Positions 33,902 through 45,355 of a stretch of DNA of 64,000 nt are shown one piece after another. The notes beneath the pieces are model-generated. The model was not told where the DNA came from, searched no databases, and saw nothing but the letters and a program-made list of their open reading frames with translations. Every line of letters starts with the position of its first letter. The stretch's first letter is position 1. A program made the position numbers and the translations under genes. Origin of the DNA: Boesenbergia rotunda (taxonomy: Eukaryota; Streptophyta; Magnoliopsida; Zingiberales; Zingiberaceae); NCBI GenBank assembly GCA_024364735.1, contig JAGFNQ010000967.1, forward strand, positions 184,849 to 248,848, given 5' to 3'.

Positions 33902-34700
33902 TCAGACATTGTCAGCCCTGGAGATCTTTTGCAAGATAACCTCCGTGAAGGAGGCCCTCAGCTGTTCGTAAAGGGCTACATACTTCTGCAAGCGCTCACA
34001 CCTGACTTCAAAGTCATCCTTGATTTGCTGAGCCACAAGCTGGGAGTCTGAATATACAGTAACCCGACTAGCCCCCATGTGCTTAGCTGCTTGCAGGCCC
34101 GCCAGGGTCGCCTCGTACTTAGCTTCATTGTTGGTAGCGTTTAAGTAGAGTCGGATGGATAGATGTAATGTGTCTCCCCGAGGGAAAACCATTAACACTC
34201 CAACCCCGCTGTGTTGGTTATTGGAAGACTCATCCACATTAATCTTCCACATCCCTTCAGCCTCGGCCTCCAAGACGGTTTCCAGCATGAAGTCTGAGAG
34301 GGCTTGTGCCTTAATAGCGACACGCGACTGATACTCAATGTCGTATTCACTTAGCTCCATCGTCCATTTGATCAACCGACCCGAAGCTTCGAGATTGGTG
34401 AGGACTCGTGTGAGCGGGTTGTTGGTGAGGACCCCGATTGGATGTGCTAAGAAATATGACCTCAACCTCCGGGACATTAAGACCAAGGCATAAGCCAGTT
34501 TCTCCATCATGGTATATCGCGTTTCGGCATCTTTTAGGAGATGTCAGAAGAAATATATGGGATATTGCACCCTGTCTTGTTCTCAAACGAGCACCGAGCC
34601 TACCGCTTGCTCTGCAGGCGATAGGTAAACAAACAAGGTCTCCCCTTCCACCGATTTATAGAGGATGGGGAGGGCGGTGAGATAAGTCTTCAAACCCGCA
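33902..34700 (-). pseudogene. Tat-type RNase H plus archaeal-like RNase H
   Basis: The first RNase H tail is at 34350-34600 (TRYTMMEKLAYALVLMSRRLRSYF, IGVLTNNPLTRVLTN). It is followed by the linker WTMELSEYDIEYQSR and a second RNase H: GMWKINVDESSNNQHSGVGV, SIRLYLNATNNEAKYEATLAGL and VTVYSDSQLVAQQIKDDFEV. The D, E and D residues expected of RNase H are visible in the second domain. A frameshift lies near 34500. Confidence 0.87.
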
Positions 34701-34714
34701 AAGGCTTTCTCACA

Positions 34715-35958
34715 TTATTCATCCCACTCAAACTTAGTTGTCTTTCTCAGAATCTTGAAGAATGGCAGGGTCTTATCTGTGGATTTGGAAATGAATCTGG
34801 ACAACATTGTGATTCTTCCATTCAGCCATTGCACCTCCTTGAAGTTGCGAGGGGGCGACATATCCAGAATAGCTTTTACTTTTTCCAAATTGGCCTCGAT
34901 CCCCCTCTCTGTCACCATGTAACCCAGGAACCGGCCACTCTTTACCCCGAACAAACACTTAGCAGGGTTCAACTTCAGCCTATTGGACCTTAGGGTGGCG
35001 AATGTCACTTCCAAGTCGGCTATCATGTCGCCTCCCTTATCAGTCTTACTAGGATATCGTCCACGTACACCTCAATGTTTCTTTCGATTTGGTGCCTGAA
35101 GACTTTGTCCATCATCTGTTGGTACGTGGCCCCAACGTTGCACAAGCCGAAAGGCATGCCATTATAACAATACATGCCTTCGGTCGTCACAAAACTGACT
35201 TTCTCCTGGTCCTCGGGAGCAAGCGGGACTTGGTGGTAGCCTTGGTAGGCATCCAACATTGAGATAAACTCACAACCGACTGTAGAGTCCACTAACCAGT
35301 CTATTCGAGGCTGGGGATAACAGTCTTTGGGGCAGACTTTATTCAAGTCACGAAAGTCGATGCAGACCCGCCATTTACCTCCCAACTTAGGTATGAGGAC
35401 TACATTAGCCAGCCAGACCGGGAATTGAACTTCTTTGATGTGTCCGGCTTTTAATAACTTCTGAACCTCGTCTCGATAGCCTTATCTTGCTCTGGTGCGA
35501 AGTGCCTCCGTTTCTGGTTCACGGGCTCCCGGGGTAACGTGCAGATGATGCATGGCTAACACCGGTGGAACCCCTTTGATTTCTTCAGCGGCTCAGGCGA
35601 AGACATCTTTGTGGCTCCGCAGGCAATCTACGAGACGACTTCTTAATTCCGTCGTAAGGTCAAGGGCGATCCGCGTAACTCCCCCTCCATGTTGAGGGTG
35701 AATCTGCACTTCCTCGCTCTCGACTTCACTCCGTTCTTCCTTAGGTCCTTCCTCATCCCACGGGTCAACGAGATCCACTCGCAAGACTTCGCGGAATTTT
35801 GGTAAGGCCTTGTAAGTGGGATCTAGGTTGATCGCGAGGGTCTCCCTTTGATCCAAGGCCCCTCGTGGCGAATTAAGGGGTTCCACTGGTGCATGTATGA
35901 GCATTTCTTCGATGGTGGTAGCTCTTCGGCGATCAAGTTCCTCCTTCGTTGGGGTCAT
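34715..35958 (-). pseudogene. Tat-type reverse transcriptase and upstream linker
   Basis: From 35958 the linker has FREVLRVDLVDPWDEEGPKEE and LTTELRSRLVDCLRSHKDVFA. RT is at 35023-35385 with WRVCIDFRDLNKVCPKDCYP, MLDAYQGYHQVPL, FGLCNVGATYQQMMD and the catalytic YVDDILV. It continues in a new frame at 34715-35026 with LKLNPAKCLFGVKSGRFLGYMV. Frameshifts near 35400-35590 and 35026 interrupt it. Confidence 0.88.
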
Positions 35959-36030
35959 GGGTTCCCTGCTGGCTCTACCATCGGTGCTCCTTCGGGTGCT
36001 TTACTGGTTTTCCACAGGCGGCGCCAAACT

Positions 36031-36830
36031 TGTTCTGGAAGGAATCAACGTCGACGGTCAGTCACCAGGGTTCAGCCCACGCGGATGTTGACGTTAGGTG
36101 AGGAACTCCACGCCCTGCGAGATCAACACGAGCATTAGGGTAACACGGTGGAGGATGTCCGGCGGAGCCCACTCCGACGCTCAAGTTAGTGCTTCAATGG
36201 AGAGAAAAAGTATAAGACAGAAAGATGTATGAGTAGTAGAGAAAGCATAACCCCATGATCTATGCCTGAGGTGGCTGCCTTGGTGCGGGTGGACTACCTT
36301 TATACCTGTGGTGGCTGCCTTGGTGAGTCCCATGATCTATGCCACGTTCCCGTGATTATCGGTTAATGGTTCACCCTGGTAACGATCACCTCGATTCCTC
36401 AATCCGAGTCGTTGTGATGATTAAGGCCTTTATGGCCGCCGATCATGAGTAGTAATTACTCCATCATAATGGACGAGGATGACCCGCCGATCCGAGAAAA
36501 ATGAACTTCTGCTTGAGCGTTCCTTGGGACCCATTATCCCAAGGTGATCTCAGGGTTGTTAGGCCCGGGGGTCCCAGGCATTCCTCTCCCCGAGGTGCTC
36601 TCGGGAACTTACCCCCTGAGGTGAGCTCGGGGGGGGGGGGGGGGTGTCTTTCTGGAGCCATCTTCAGGGCTATACCGACTTGAGTTAGTCCCTGGGTTCC
36701 CTTTCCCGAGAGGACCTCGGATGTTACAACAAGGGAATCGTTCGAACACGGAGGATGTTGACACACAGCTTCTTTAGCCCACGTGCCCACCACGAGGCAT
36801 TCAACCCCATCAGTGACCTTCTTCCTCACA
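36031..36830 (-). repeat. Probable 5' LTR of the Tat element
   Basis: The repeat lies directly outside the primer site. The minus strand starts TGTGAGGAAGAAGG at 36830 and ends CAGAACA at 36031. It contains two CATGATCTATGCC...GGTGGCTGCCTTGG blocks (36255 and 36300 area), repeated (GA)GGTG(C/A)(T/G)CTCGGG words and a run of 16 G at 36629-36644. The partner LTR is missing, so the left and right ends are inferred from TG..CA rules and the change in flanking sequence. Confidence 0.55.
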
Positions 36831-37684
36831 ATTATAGCAGTGGATTTTCCTTTACTTTAGGGAATGTTTCTTACCCTGCACTTAATTAAACTTTTTAGAT
36901 TTGAAATACTTAGATAATTTCCTTATAATGTACACTGTGTCTTCTTCATCTTCTGAAGATTCCTCTTTGTGTTGGATCTTCATCATGCTTAGGGCGATGT
37001 TATCCATCTTACTCTTTCTTGTGCACCGAGATTTGTGAAGTTCTAATGTCGAAAATAGTTGCTCTAAAATACTTACCTCAAGATCCTTAGAGATGTAGTA
37101 TGCGTTTTTTACGGAAGTCCAATCCGAGATCCTCGGGAATGCGTTTAAGGCATACCTTTGTGCATCATGACTTGTTATAGTTTCTCTGAGGTTCTTAAGT
37201 CCTGTAATCAGCTCTTTGATTTTGGCGTGCAACTGGCCAACTGATTCTCCTTCTTCCATTCGGAGGTTGCTGAGTTGGTTGCGAAGCACATCTCGTTTTG
37301 TTAGCTTTGTTTCAGAAGTACCTTCGTGAAGCTCCAGGAACTTTTCCCATAGTTCCTTTGCTGATTTGTAGGTGATGATATGGATGACTTGTTGTGCCGG
37401 TAGAACGGTTAGTAGATAAAACTCTACTTTCCTGTTTGCCACAATTTTCACTTGCTCCTTCTTTAGCCACAAGCTTTCGTCTTTGTCGACATCTTTAGAA
37501 ATTTCAAAACCATTTTTCATGATTAGTAATAAATCAATGTCAATTTTAATAAATACTTGCATTCGCTTTTGCCACATAGTGAACTCTCCCTCAAACTTTG
37601 GCGGGTAAATAACTGGTCCGACCATTTTGTATGTGTTTCAGTTGGCGGTTAGTCCTTCTAAAGCGTCCTCACTCTGATACCACT
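36831..37684 (-). pseudogene. Copia gag fragment, minus strand
   Basis: The open frame at 36882-37625 (247 codons) is a copia gag: PPKFEGEFTMWQKRMQVFI, the LWEKFLELHEGTSETKLTKRD block (nearly the same wording as the SIRE-like gag above), RMEEGESVGQLHAKIKELI and SHDAQRYALNAFPRISDW. It ends in ESSEDEEDTVYIIRKLSKYF before the zinc knuckle, where Tat LTR sequence takes over at about 36830. The primer site is 37672-37682. The frame is intact over its length, so the truncation is the main lesion. Confidence 0.87.
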
Positions 37685-38436
37685 TGTTGGGGATCGTGCG
37701 GCTAAGAAGAGGGCAGTGAATTGCCCTTGAAAATAAAAACAATCTTTTGTTCTTTCTAAACAAAGATATAGATTAGTTGTTATAAATAATGAACATAAAC
37801 AATGAATAATGACAAGAAAAGTAAGAGACAGACAACCAAATTTACTTAGTTGTAACCAGCATGGTTGTCAATCCAAGACAGTGAAATCATGCAATCTCCA
37901 GATGTACTCCTTTAGGCGGAGAAGCTCTTACAAAACTCAATCACTTAGAAAGAAAATGAAAATTCATACAGAATGCAAGTATAGTTGATTTTCTGAAAAG
38001 AACTGAGTTCTGGGATCTATTTATAGCTCCAGTGAAGTTTATCCGGTTGCTGGCGTGACCCTCTATGGGCGCCCAAGTACATGAGGGCGCCTGACACAAG
38101 GCTCAAGGGTTATCCGTGTCGCAACATTCACAAACAGCTAATTCTAGATGAAATTTAGCTTCTCGGGCGCCTATTAAGGGCATAATGCTGTGTTAAGGGC
38201 ACTTTCGCTACTAGCTCCTGGCAGGGAGGTTGAGCCATGTTAAAGGCATAACGCCGAGTTGAAAGCGCCTTCACTGCTAGCTCTTGGTCAGGGAGGTTGG
38301 GTCACGCTAAGGGTATAGCACCACGTTAAGGGTGTCTTCGTTGCTAGCTCCAATCAGGGATATTGAGCCATGTTAAGGGCAATATATGGGTCCATGGCGC
38401 GAAGTACCATCCTATAAGCTGAGAAGAAGAGCAACA
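37685..38436 (-). repeat. Probable 5' LTR of the copia fragment at 36831-37684
   Basis: On the minus strand the repeat runs TGTTGCTCTTCTTCTC ... GATCCCCAACA and abuts the Met primer site. A block of about 65 bp around 38165-38380 is repeated three times (GAGCCATGTTAAGGGCATA...GCTAGCTCC...CAGGGAGGTT). The outer boundary at 38436 is inferred from the TG..CA rule because no partner LTR is present. Confidence 0.55.
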
Positions 38437-38638
38437 ATGCAATAACTCAATCAACTGTTATAAGTTTAGTGCTTTTTTATCGCTGTGGTGTTGGAATTGG
38501 ATTTAATTTGTTTGCTACCAGTAAATTCTTGTATTGTCATTGGGGGTACTGTCTGACTTGTCGGACAAGTACATTCTCAGGGCGTGACACTTAAGGCTGG
38601 CAAGGAAAAAAGAAAAGGTTGATTTTAGAACAAAAATG
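38437..38638. other. Short flank between two LTR elements
   Basis: The stretch is 202 bp with no ORF or recognised repeat. Its last five bases, AAATG, are the left target-site duplication of the next element. Confidence 0.6.
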
Positions 38639-39943
38639 TGTAGGACCGGTGCCGTCGATAGAGGGGGGGTGAATATCGACCGTTCAAAATCTTTCGGAAA
38701 TCTTCGTAAAGCTTTCGTTCGTTCTAGACTTAGAATATTAGTAGCACAGCGGAAAAGTAAAAACAGAAAAATAAATGCAATACAGAAGGACACGCGGGAT
38801 TTATTTACTTGGTTCCCGACCCCCCTGGGTCAGTACGTCCAAGGCCTATGTACTCGGCGTGAGTCCACTATTGGTCTCCTTTCTGGAATTTCCGGAGGCG
38901 GAGAAAACCCGTCTTACAGTTTGATTTACAAGCAAAAGGATAAATAAAGTTAATTGCAGAATGTAAATCAAACCAAAACAACTTATGTCGAAGCGTCAGC
39001 CGATCTGGACCTCCGAAGTGCCGCGCACTTCCTCCTGGAGCCTCCCGGTCGTAGAGCCTCGTCTTTAGCGCGTTGACGTCGGTCGGAATGATCAGAATGG
39101 CTCTGGAATGTTGTATCTGAAGCAGAGGGGTCGAAGCCCCTTATATAGGCCTCCTGGGGGCGCCCTGGACGTCGGGGGCGCCCCGGAAGACTCGGTCAAA
39201 CCTTATCCTTGTGCCTACCTCGCCGCAGGTGATAAGATCTTTGACCAGGGTGCCCCGGACGCTCAGGGCGCCCCGCTTGACACCTGTTCTGCCTGCTTCA
39301 CGTTTACTGCATTTTTACCTTTGGCTCAGGGCGCCCTGGCTGTTGAGGGCGCCCTGGATGATGGGGGTGCCCTCCTTGATGGGGGTGCCCTGCATAAAGA
39401 CTGCACAGCTGGTTTTTTTGCTTGCTTTGTCTCCGGTTCTTGTTACCTGCAAGATACACAAACACAAAGCATATATGCATAGAATATTAAGCTTAAGGAC
39501 TTGGTTCGAACTTCGGATTTGCACGAAACCCTAGGTCGAACCGGCGCAAGTTCCCACCCCCGGGAACGCGCCTTTCACCTACTCCTTTCAGGAGACGGTT
39601 GCCACCCAGTCCTTTGGATGAACTTTTACTTAGCTTTCGATACCTCCGGACCTCGAGACGCCCAAACCCTGACCCGTCTCTACTCTTGTCCTTAGTCATC
39701 GCTCAGCTAAGTTGCTTAGTCCCTCGGACCAAGACTTCATTACCTAGCAGCCCTCCGCTAGGTGCCCAGCATCCCTTCGCTGGGACTTAGGGTTTCGATG
39801 CCTAGATTAACTAGGACTTTTCTTCAGCTAAGGTTACTTCTCTCTTACTCCCCTTTGTCTGTTCAATGTATCACTGACTTAAGTGTATTATCAAACATTA
39901 AAACATTTAAAGAAGAACATCATTGATGCAACTTGCACTAACA
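38639..39943 (-). repeat. 3' LTR of the non-autonomous element
   Basis: The 1305-bp repeat is repeated at 43736-45350. It contains several copies of the palindromic word GGGCGCCC in the block 39165-39400. It is shorter than its partner mainly because it holds a single unit of the CCTAGCAG...CTTCGC..AGGT repeat, where the partner has about ten. Confidence 0.92.
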
Positions 39944-42814
39944 ATCTCCCCCTTTTTGATGTTTGACAATAACTTAAGTTAGATTGGTTTAAGGGGTTAA
40001 ATTACTATCCTTTGGGAAAAAATTGACTTTTAGTTTTGAACATATTTTTGATCCTCTAGAAAAAATAAGAAAAAAAATTTCTAACTTAAGCATACCTCTC
40101 CCCCTTTGTCATACATCAAAAAACACAAGAAAATACTTGCACCAACAATGACAAATTTTGGTTCTTTTTGAAAATACTTAGTATAGAAATTTTGTAAGTA
40201 ATGTATTTTGAATGATATATTGCATTTTTGAAAAAAAATGCATAATTTTGAAAAAGATGTTATTCGCTTTGAAAAGTATAAGTACTTTGAAAATGATTTT
40301 TAACAACATGCAAGTACTTTTTGGAAAATGCATAACTTTTGAAGAAATGTTATTTTGGAAAATATAAATATTATGCCTATTATGCAAGTACTAACTTTTT
40401 TTTGAAAGAGATGAGACTTTGAAACATAATATTTTACTTGACTAGGATTCTTTTCCAATCTGACTCAATCCTGGGAAACCTTGTTGACCACAAGGACATT
40501 TCCTAAGTGTCCTGGAAATTTTCCAAACTCAAGTAAATATTAACAGAGTTTTTCCAAAATATGATAATACTTTTGAAAATATATGCTAGTGAATTTTGAA
40601 AAATGTGTGAACTTTTGAAGATCTAATATTTTACTTGACTTGGTTTATTTTCCAGTCTGACACCATCCTGGGAAACCTTGTTGACTACAAGGACATTTCC
40701 TAAGTGTCCTGGAGATTCTCCAACCCAAGTAAACATTATTTCAAAAATAATTTCATAAGTCACACAAATTCTTTTAATTTGACCTCCCCCTAAACTTGAC
40801 CCAGTCCTGGGAAGCTTGTTGACCACAAGTACTCTTCCTCTGAGTCTTAAGGTTTGATTCAAATCAAAGAAATTTTCTAATAGTTTCAAAACAATTAATT
40901 AAAAGAAACTTTTTCAGAAGTTTGATTTAGACTCCCCCTAAATCTGACACGTCCTAGGAGTCCTTGTAGATTATGAAGTGGACTTTCCTCTGTGTCTTTA
41001 GGGTTTATTAAAATCAAACAAGACAGGTAAATTTTACAACATAAACCTATTTCCGAAAAAACACAAGTGATAACGATTTAAAGCTCAGTTTTCGAAAAGT
41101 ATTTTCAAATAATAGTAATTTTTAAAGTGCAAATTTTTGAAAAGTACTCCCCCTGTACCCGATACCGTTTGAGTCTATCTAAGTGCCTTAAGGAACTTTA
41201 GTGTTGTCCTAAGAGGCGTGTGTCTAATTGAGTGAGTCAAATAAATTTTTGAAAAGATATATTTTTTAAAAACGTATGTATATGCAATCAGACAAGCATG
41301 AATTCCATAAAAACATTATTATGTTGAAACACTATTTTGAAGATAAATTTTTAGAAAAATATTTTAATGATTTTGAAAAACAGTTTTGAAAAATATTTTT
41401 CAATTTATTAGTCCTTGACATCTTACCCATTTTAGATGTATCAATACAACAAGCATGATTGCCTTATAGGTGTATTGTGAGATGCTTGAATTATTTTTCT
41501 TAATTTATTTTTAATTCTAAGATTTAATTGAAGCTTGTGTTAGATTTGAATTTGACAAGAAGTAACTTGAATTTGAATTTCAAAAATTGGCTTCCAGGTC
41601 TTGGCGAGGCACTAGGCCTTCTTTGGTCGTAGCCTTATTGGATCATCAACCCTTTTCTTGACAAAGCCTTTTAATGAAATTTCATTTTCAAAATTACTTT
41701 TTGAAAAATTCTGGTCTAACTAGTTTGAGTCTTGGATCGGCAACTTCGGCTAGTTCCGCCAAGATGGCTTCCCTAACGTACTATCATCTCACCTCCACCC
41801 AATACTAGGTTGATCAAGTTTCAATTAATCCTTTTCCTATAGCCGTTCTAATATATGCATAAAATTTAAATATGAATGATATGTCATATATTTAAAAGAA
41901 ATTGCAAATGCATGACATGACAATTATGCATGAGTCAAACAATTTAAATCATTTTATTTAAGTTTCTAAAAATGTATCAAATTCCCGATTTGATCCATGT
42001 CGTGTGAACCCGCGAATATGTCAACCCACTTTGACATATTTAATGTTATTAATTTAATTGTTACAGTTTGCGTAAAATTTTATTTTAGTTTGAGTTTAAG
42101 TTATTTAAGATTTGACGTTGAGTTAATTGAAGTTTGAATTAATTTGAAAATTAATAAATTAAGATTGAATTGATTTGAATCAATTAAAGTTGAATTTATC
42201 TGAATTAGATTGAATTGATTAGCTTTATTTGAATTAAATTGATTTGATTGACTTAAGTAAAATTTTAAATTTAATTGGAATTTAATTAAGATTTAATTTA
42301 AATTTAATTTGAATTTAAGATTTAATTTGAATTTGAATTTAATTAAGATTTAATTTGAATTTAATTAAGAATTAATTAAGATTTAATTTGAATTTAATTA
42401 AGATTTAATTTGAATTTAATTAAGATTTAATTAAGATTTAATTTGAATTTAATTAAGATTTAATTTGAATTTAATTAAGATTTAATTAAGATTTAATTCG
42501 AATTTAATTAGGATTAAATTAAGATTTAATTTGAATTTAATTAGGATTAAATTAAGATTTAATTAGAATTTAATTAAAATTTAATTAAAATTTAATTTGA
42601 ATTAGGATTAAATTAAGATTTAAATTTGATTATAATGATTAATTAATAATTGTAGGTTTAAATTCATCATTTTCATTATTTCGAAAATTTCTTTTTCATC
42701 TTTATCTTTCTTTTCAAGTTTTTCTAATAATTTTGATTTATTTGAATTTTTGTAATTTTTATTAACTATGACCTTTATCTTAGATAGCTCTATATCCTCA
42801 TCAAGATTAGATTT
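39944..42814 (-). other. Interior of the non-autonomous element without coding capacity
   Basis: No credible ORF. From 40430 to about 41010 four imperfect repeats of roughly 150-190 bp share CTGGGAAACCTTGTTGACCACAAGG...CCTAAGTGTCCTGG wording. From 42040 to 42650 it is a low-complexity minisatellite of AATTTAATTAAGATTTAATTTG units. Many TTTTGAAAA words occur between 40160 and 41400. Confidence 0.8.
42040..42650. repeat. AT-rich minisatellite, unit about 22 bp
   Basis: Repeated GAATTTAATTAAGATTTAATTT and shortened forms, almost free of G and C, lie inside the non-autonomous element. The unit resembles a continued decay of the Asn/Asp/Ile-rich coding repeat just to its right, but that link is only a guess. 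Confidence 0.75.
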
Positions 42815-43630
42815 TTAAATATCCTCACAGTAGGTGGAATAAAATGGGCCACTAGTTAAATTTTTGTAATAACTTTCCATATTATCTATAATTAGGTTAT
42901 CATCTAGGAGGATTTTATCTTTATTATTCTCAAGAATATTTTCAACAAAATCTTCTTTATCCTCAAGATTTCCAATAATTTCAGGGTTATCTTTAGGATT
43001 ATCCTTAAGGTTTTCAAATTTGAATTCGGAGTTATCTTTAGGATTTTCAAATTTGAAATCGAAATTATCCTTAGGATAAATTTTGTCTGAATTAGAATTA
43101 TCAGAACTAATTCCCTCAGAATAGTTATCAGAATTAATTTTATTAGAATTAATTTTATCAGATAAATTATCAGAATTAATTTTATCAGATAAATTATCAG
43201 AATTAATTTTATCAGATAAATTATCAGAATTAATTTTATTAATTTCTGAATTGATATTCTGAATTAAACAATTGATTTCGGATATTTTGATCATATTCAC
43301 GTTTTGTAATTTAACATGCAAAGAGTTAATTTTACTATGCAGTAAATCTACTTTATCAAAAGAATTAACTACTTTTTCACATGGCAGTACAGGAACTTGT
43401 AAAATTTTTGGAACATAAATCTTGTGTACCTTCGCCGGACACTTATTTTTGTAATGTCCGTATTTCTTGCATTTAAAGCACTGTACGTGACTTTTGTCCC
43501 TCCGGTTTCCTGGCGCTGGTACCTCCTTTGCCGCCGGTGACGAACGATTCTTACGAGTAGGGCACTGATTTTTATAGTGCCCTCTCTCCCTGCACGTGTA
43601 ACAAATAATATGCAATTTAAAATTAGACAT
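42815..43630 (-). CDS. Gag-like zinc-knuckle protein of the non-autonomous element
   Basis: The open frame has 271 codons, the only ORF of the element. The N-terminus has two CCHC zinc knuckles, CYTCRERGHYKNQCP and CFKCKKYGHYKNKCP, separated by a basic linker with TRKNRSSPAAKEVPAPG. Then a Lys/Asn/Asp/Ser-rich low-complexity part carries the peptide INSDNLSDK repeated in tandem (about 43150-43230), followed by acidic repeats (KDNPEFKFENLKDN type). Retroviral-type CCHC knuckles bind RNA, so a role in RNA packaging is possible. The capsid part of Gag is absent. The start is chosen at 43630, which is only about 90 bp from the primer site, so the reading frame could be the truncated 3' half of an ancestral gag. 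It is unclear whether it is translated. Confidence 0.6.
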   Translation of the reverse strand: MSNFKLHIICYTCRERGHYKNQCPTRKNRSSPAAKEVPAPGNRRDKSHVQCFKCKKYGHYKNKCPAKVHKIYVPKILQVPVLPCEKVVNSFDKVDLLHSKINSLHVKLQNVNMIKISEINCLIQNINSEINKINSDNLSDKINSDNLSDKINSDNLSDKINSNKINSDNYSEGISSDNSNSDKIYPKDNFDFKFENPKDNSEFKFENLKDNPKDNPEIIGNLEDKEDFVENILENNKDKILLDDNLIIDNMESYYKNLTSGPFYSTYCEDI

Positions 43631-43735
43631 TAAAAAAATTGTACCTAATTCACCCCTGGGCTCCCCCTCAACTCCTGACGTCTTTGCTCCGTCGGCGGTT
43701 AGTCCGGTGAAGAGTGGCTTGGCTCTGATACCAAT

Positions 43736-45350
43736 TGTAGGACCGGTGCCGTCGATAGAGGGGGGGTGAATATCGACCGTTCAAAATCTTTCGGAAATCT
43801 TCATAAAGCTTTCGTTCGTTCTAGATTTAGAATATTAGTAGCACAGCGGAAAAGTAAAAACAAAAAAATAAATGCAATACAAAAGGACACGCGGGATTTA
43901 TTTACTTGGTTCCCGACCCCCCTGGGTCAGTACGTCCAAGGCCTATGTACTCGGCGTGAGTCCACTATTGGTCTCCTTTCCGGAATTTCCAGAGGCGGAG
44001 AAAACCCTTCATACAGTTTGATTTACAAGCAAAAGGATAAATAAAGTTAATTGCAGAATGTAAATCAAACCAAAACAACTTATATCGAAGCGTCAGCTGA
44101 TCTGGACCTCCGAAGTGCCGCGCACTTCCTCCTGGAGCCTCCCGGTCATAGAGCCTCGTCTTTAGCGTGTTGACGTCGGTCGGAATGATTAGAATGGCTC
44201 TGGAATGTTGTATCTGAAGCAGAGGGGTCGAAGCCCCTTATATAGGCCTCCTGGGGGCGCCCTGGACGTCGGGGGCGCCCCGGAAGACTCGGTCAAACCT
44301 TATCCTTGTGCCTACCTCGTCGCAGGTGATAAGATCTTTGACCAGGGCGCCCCGGACGCTCAGGGCGCCCCGGACGCTCAGGGCGCCCTCATGATGACTT
44401 ATCTGTGTTTTGGGTTCGAAACTGCAAATACAGCTTTGAACCAGGGCGCGCCGCTTGACACATGTTCTGCCTGCTTCACGTTTACTGCATTTTTACCTTT
44501 GGCTCAGGGCGCCCTGGCTGTTGAGGGCGCCCTGGATGATGGGGGCGCCCTGCATAAAGACTGCACAACTAGTTTTTCTGCTTGCTTTGTCTCCAGTTCT
44601 TGTTACCTGCAAGATACACAAACACAAAGCATATATGCATAGAATATTAAGCTTAAGGACTTGGTTCGAACTTCGGATTTACACGAAACCCTAGGTCGAA
44701 CCGGCGCAAGTTCCCACCCCCGGGAACGCGCCTTTCACCTACTCCTTTCAGGAGACGGTTGCCACCCAGTCCTTTGGATGGACTTTTACTTAGCTTCCGA
44801 TACCTCCGGACCTCGAGACGCCCAAACCCTGACCCGTCTCTACTCCTGTCCTTAGTCATCGCTCAGCTAAGTTGCTTAGTCCCTCGGACCAAGACTTCAT
44901 TTCCTAGCAGTCCTTCGCCAGGTGCCTAGCAGTCCTTCGCCAGGTCTTCATTCCTTAGCAGTCCTTCGCCAGGTGCCTAGCAGCCCTTCGCTAGGTCTTC
45001 ATTCCCTAGCAGTCCTTCGCCAGGTGCCTAGCAGCCCTTCGCTAGGTCTTCTATGCCTAGCATCCCTTCGCTAGGTCTTAGGGTTTTGATACCTAGCAGC
45101 CATTCGCTAGGTGCCTAGCAGCCCTTCGCTAGGTCTTAAGGTTTCGATACCTAGCAGCCCTTCGCTAGGTGCCCAGCATCCCTTCGCTGGGACTTAGGGT
45201 TTCGATGCCTAGATTAACTAGGACTTTTCTTCATCTAAGGTTACTTCTCTCTTACTCCCCTTTGTCTGTTCAATGTATCACTGACTTAAGTGTATTGTCA
45301 AACATTAAAACATTTAAAGAAGAACATCATTGATGCAACTTGCACCAACA
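43736..45350 (-). repeat. 5' LTR of the non-autonomous element
   Basis: The LTR is 1615 bp. Relative to the 3' LTR it carries an extra block at about 44365-44450 (with ATGATGACTTATCTGTGTTTTGG) and an expanded tandem array at 44900-45175 of CCTAGCAGTCCTTCGCCAGGT and CCTAGCAGCCCTTCGCTAGGT units. The two LTRs otherwise match closely. Confidence 0.92.
44900..45175. repeat. Expanded CCTAGCAG(T/C)CCTTCGC(C/T)AGGT array
   Basis: About ten to twelve units of around 20-21 bp, some separated by CTTCATTC or GGTTTCGATA spacers. Each unit has a short dyad (CCTAGC...GCTAGG). The matching place in the other LTR (39745-39790) has only one or two units. Confidence 0.85.
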
Positions 45351-45355
45351 AAATG

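Larger units (their letters stand above)
32535..36030 (-). mobile_element. Ty3/gypsy Tat/Retand-type internal region lacking gag
   Basis: Minus-strand order is a short gag start, a jump to the protease/RT linker, RT, RNase H, a second archaeal-type RNase H and integrase. The extra RNase H between the first RNase H and integrase is the hallmark of the Tat clade. The primer-site region (36018-36030, minus strand AGTTTGGCGCCGCC) fits the tRNA sites of this clade. Only about 60-70 bp separate the primer site from PMTPTKEELDRRR-like gag-start sequence, which then runs into the protease/RT linker, so most of gag and protease is deleted. A 3' LTR is not seen, because the copia LTR starts next to the pol end. 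Confidence 0.85.
38639..45350 (-). mobile_element. Non-autonomous LTR retrotransposon (LARD-like, SIRE-related), complete
   Basis: The element is 6712 bp, with LTRs 38639-39943 and 43736-45350, a Met primer site at 43721-43733 and a polypurine tract next to 39943 (minus strand AAAAAGGGGGAGAT). Five-base duplications AAATG flank it exactly (38634-38638 and 45351-45355). The 3.8-kb interior encodes only a zinc-knuckle protein at its 5' end and no protease, integrase or RT. The LTR ends (TGTTGGTGCAAGTTGCATC... ACCGGTCCTACA) and the purine-rich 3' end resemble SIRE-type elements, so it probably depends on an autonomous relative for movement. It is the only complete element with both ends and duplication intact in the window apart from the LINE. 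Confidence 0.9.

Noticed and set aside
36464..36829. Minus-strand 121-codon frame
   Set aside because: It lies in the probable Tat LTR, contains a G/C homopolymer and has no recognisable motif.
39108..39482. Frame rich in GALD/GAP repeats
   Set aside because: It is produced by GGGCGCCC repeats of the LTR, and the same frame appears in the other LTR at 44205.
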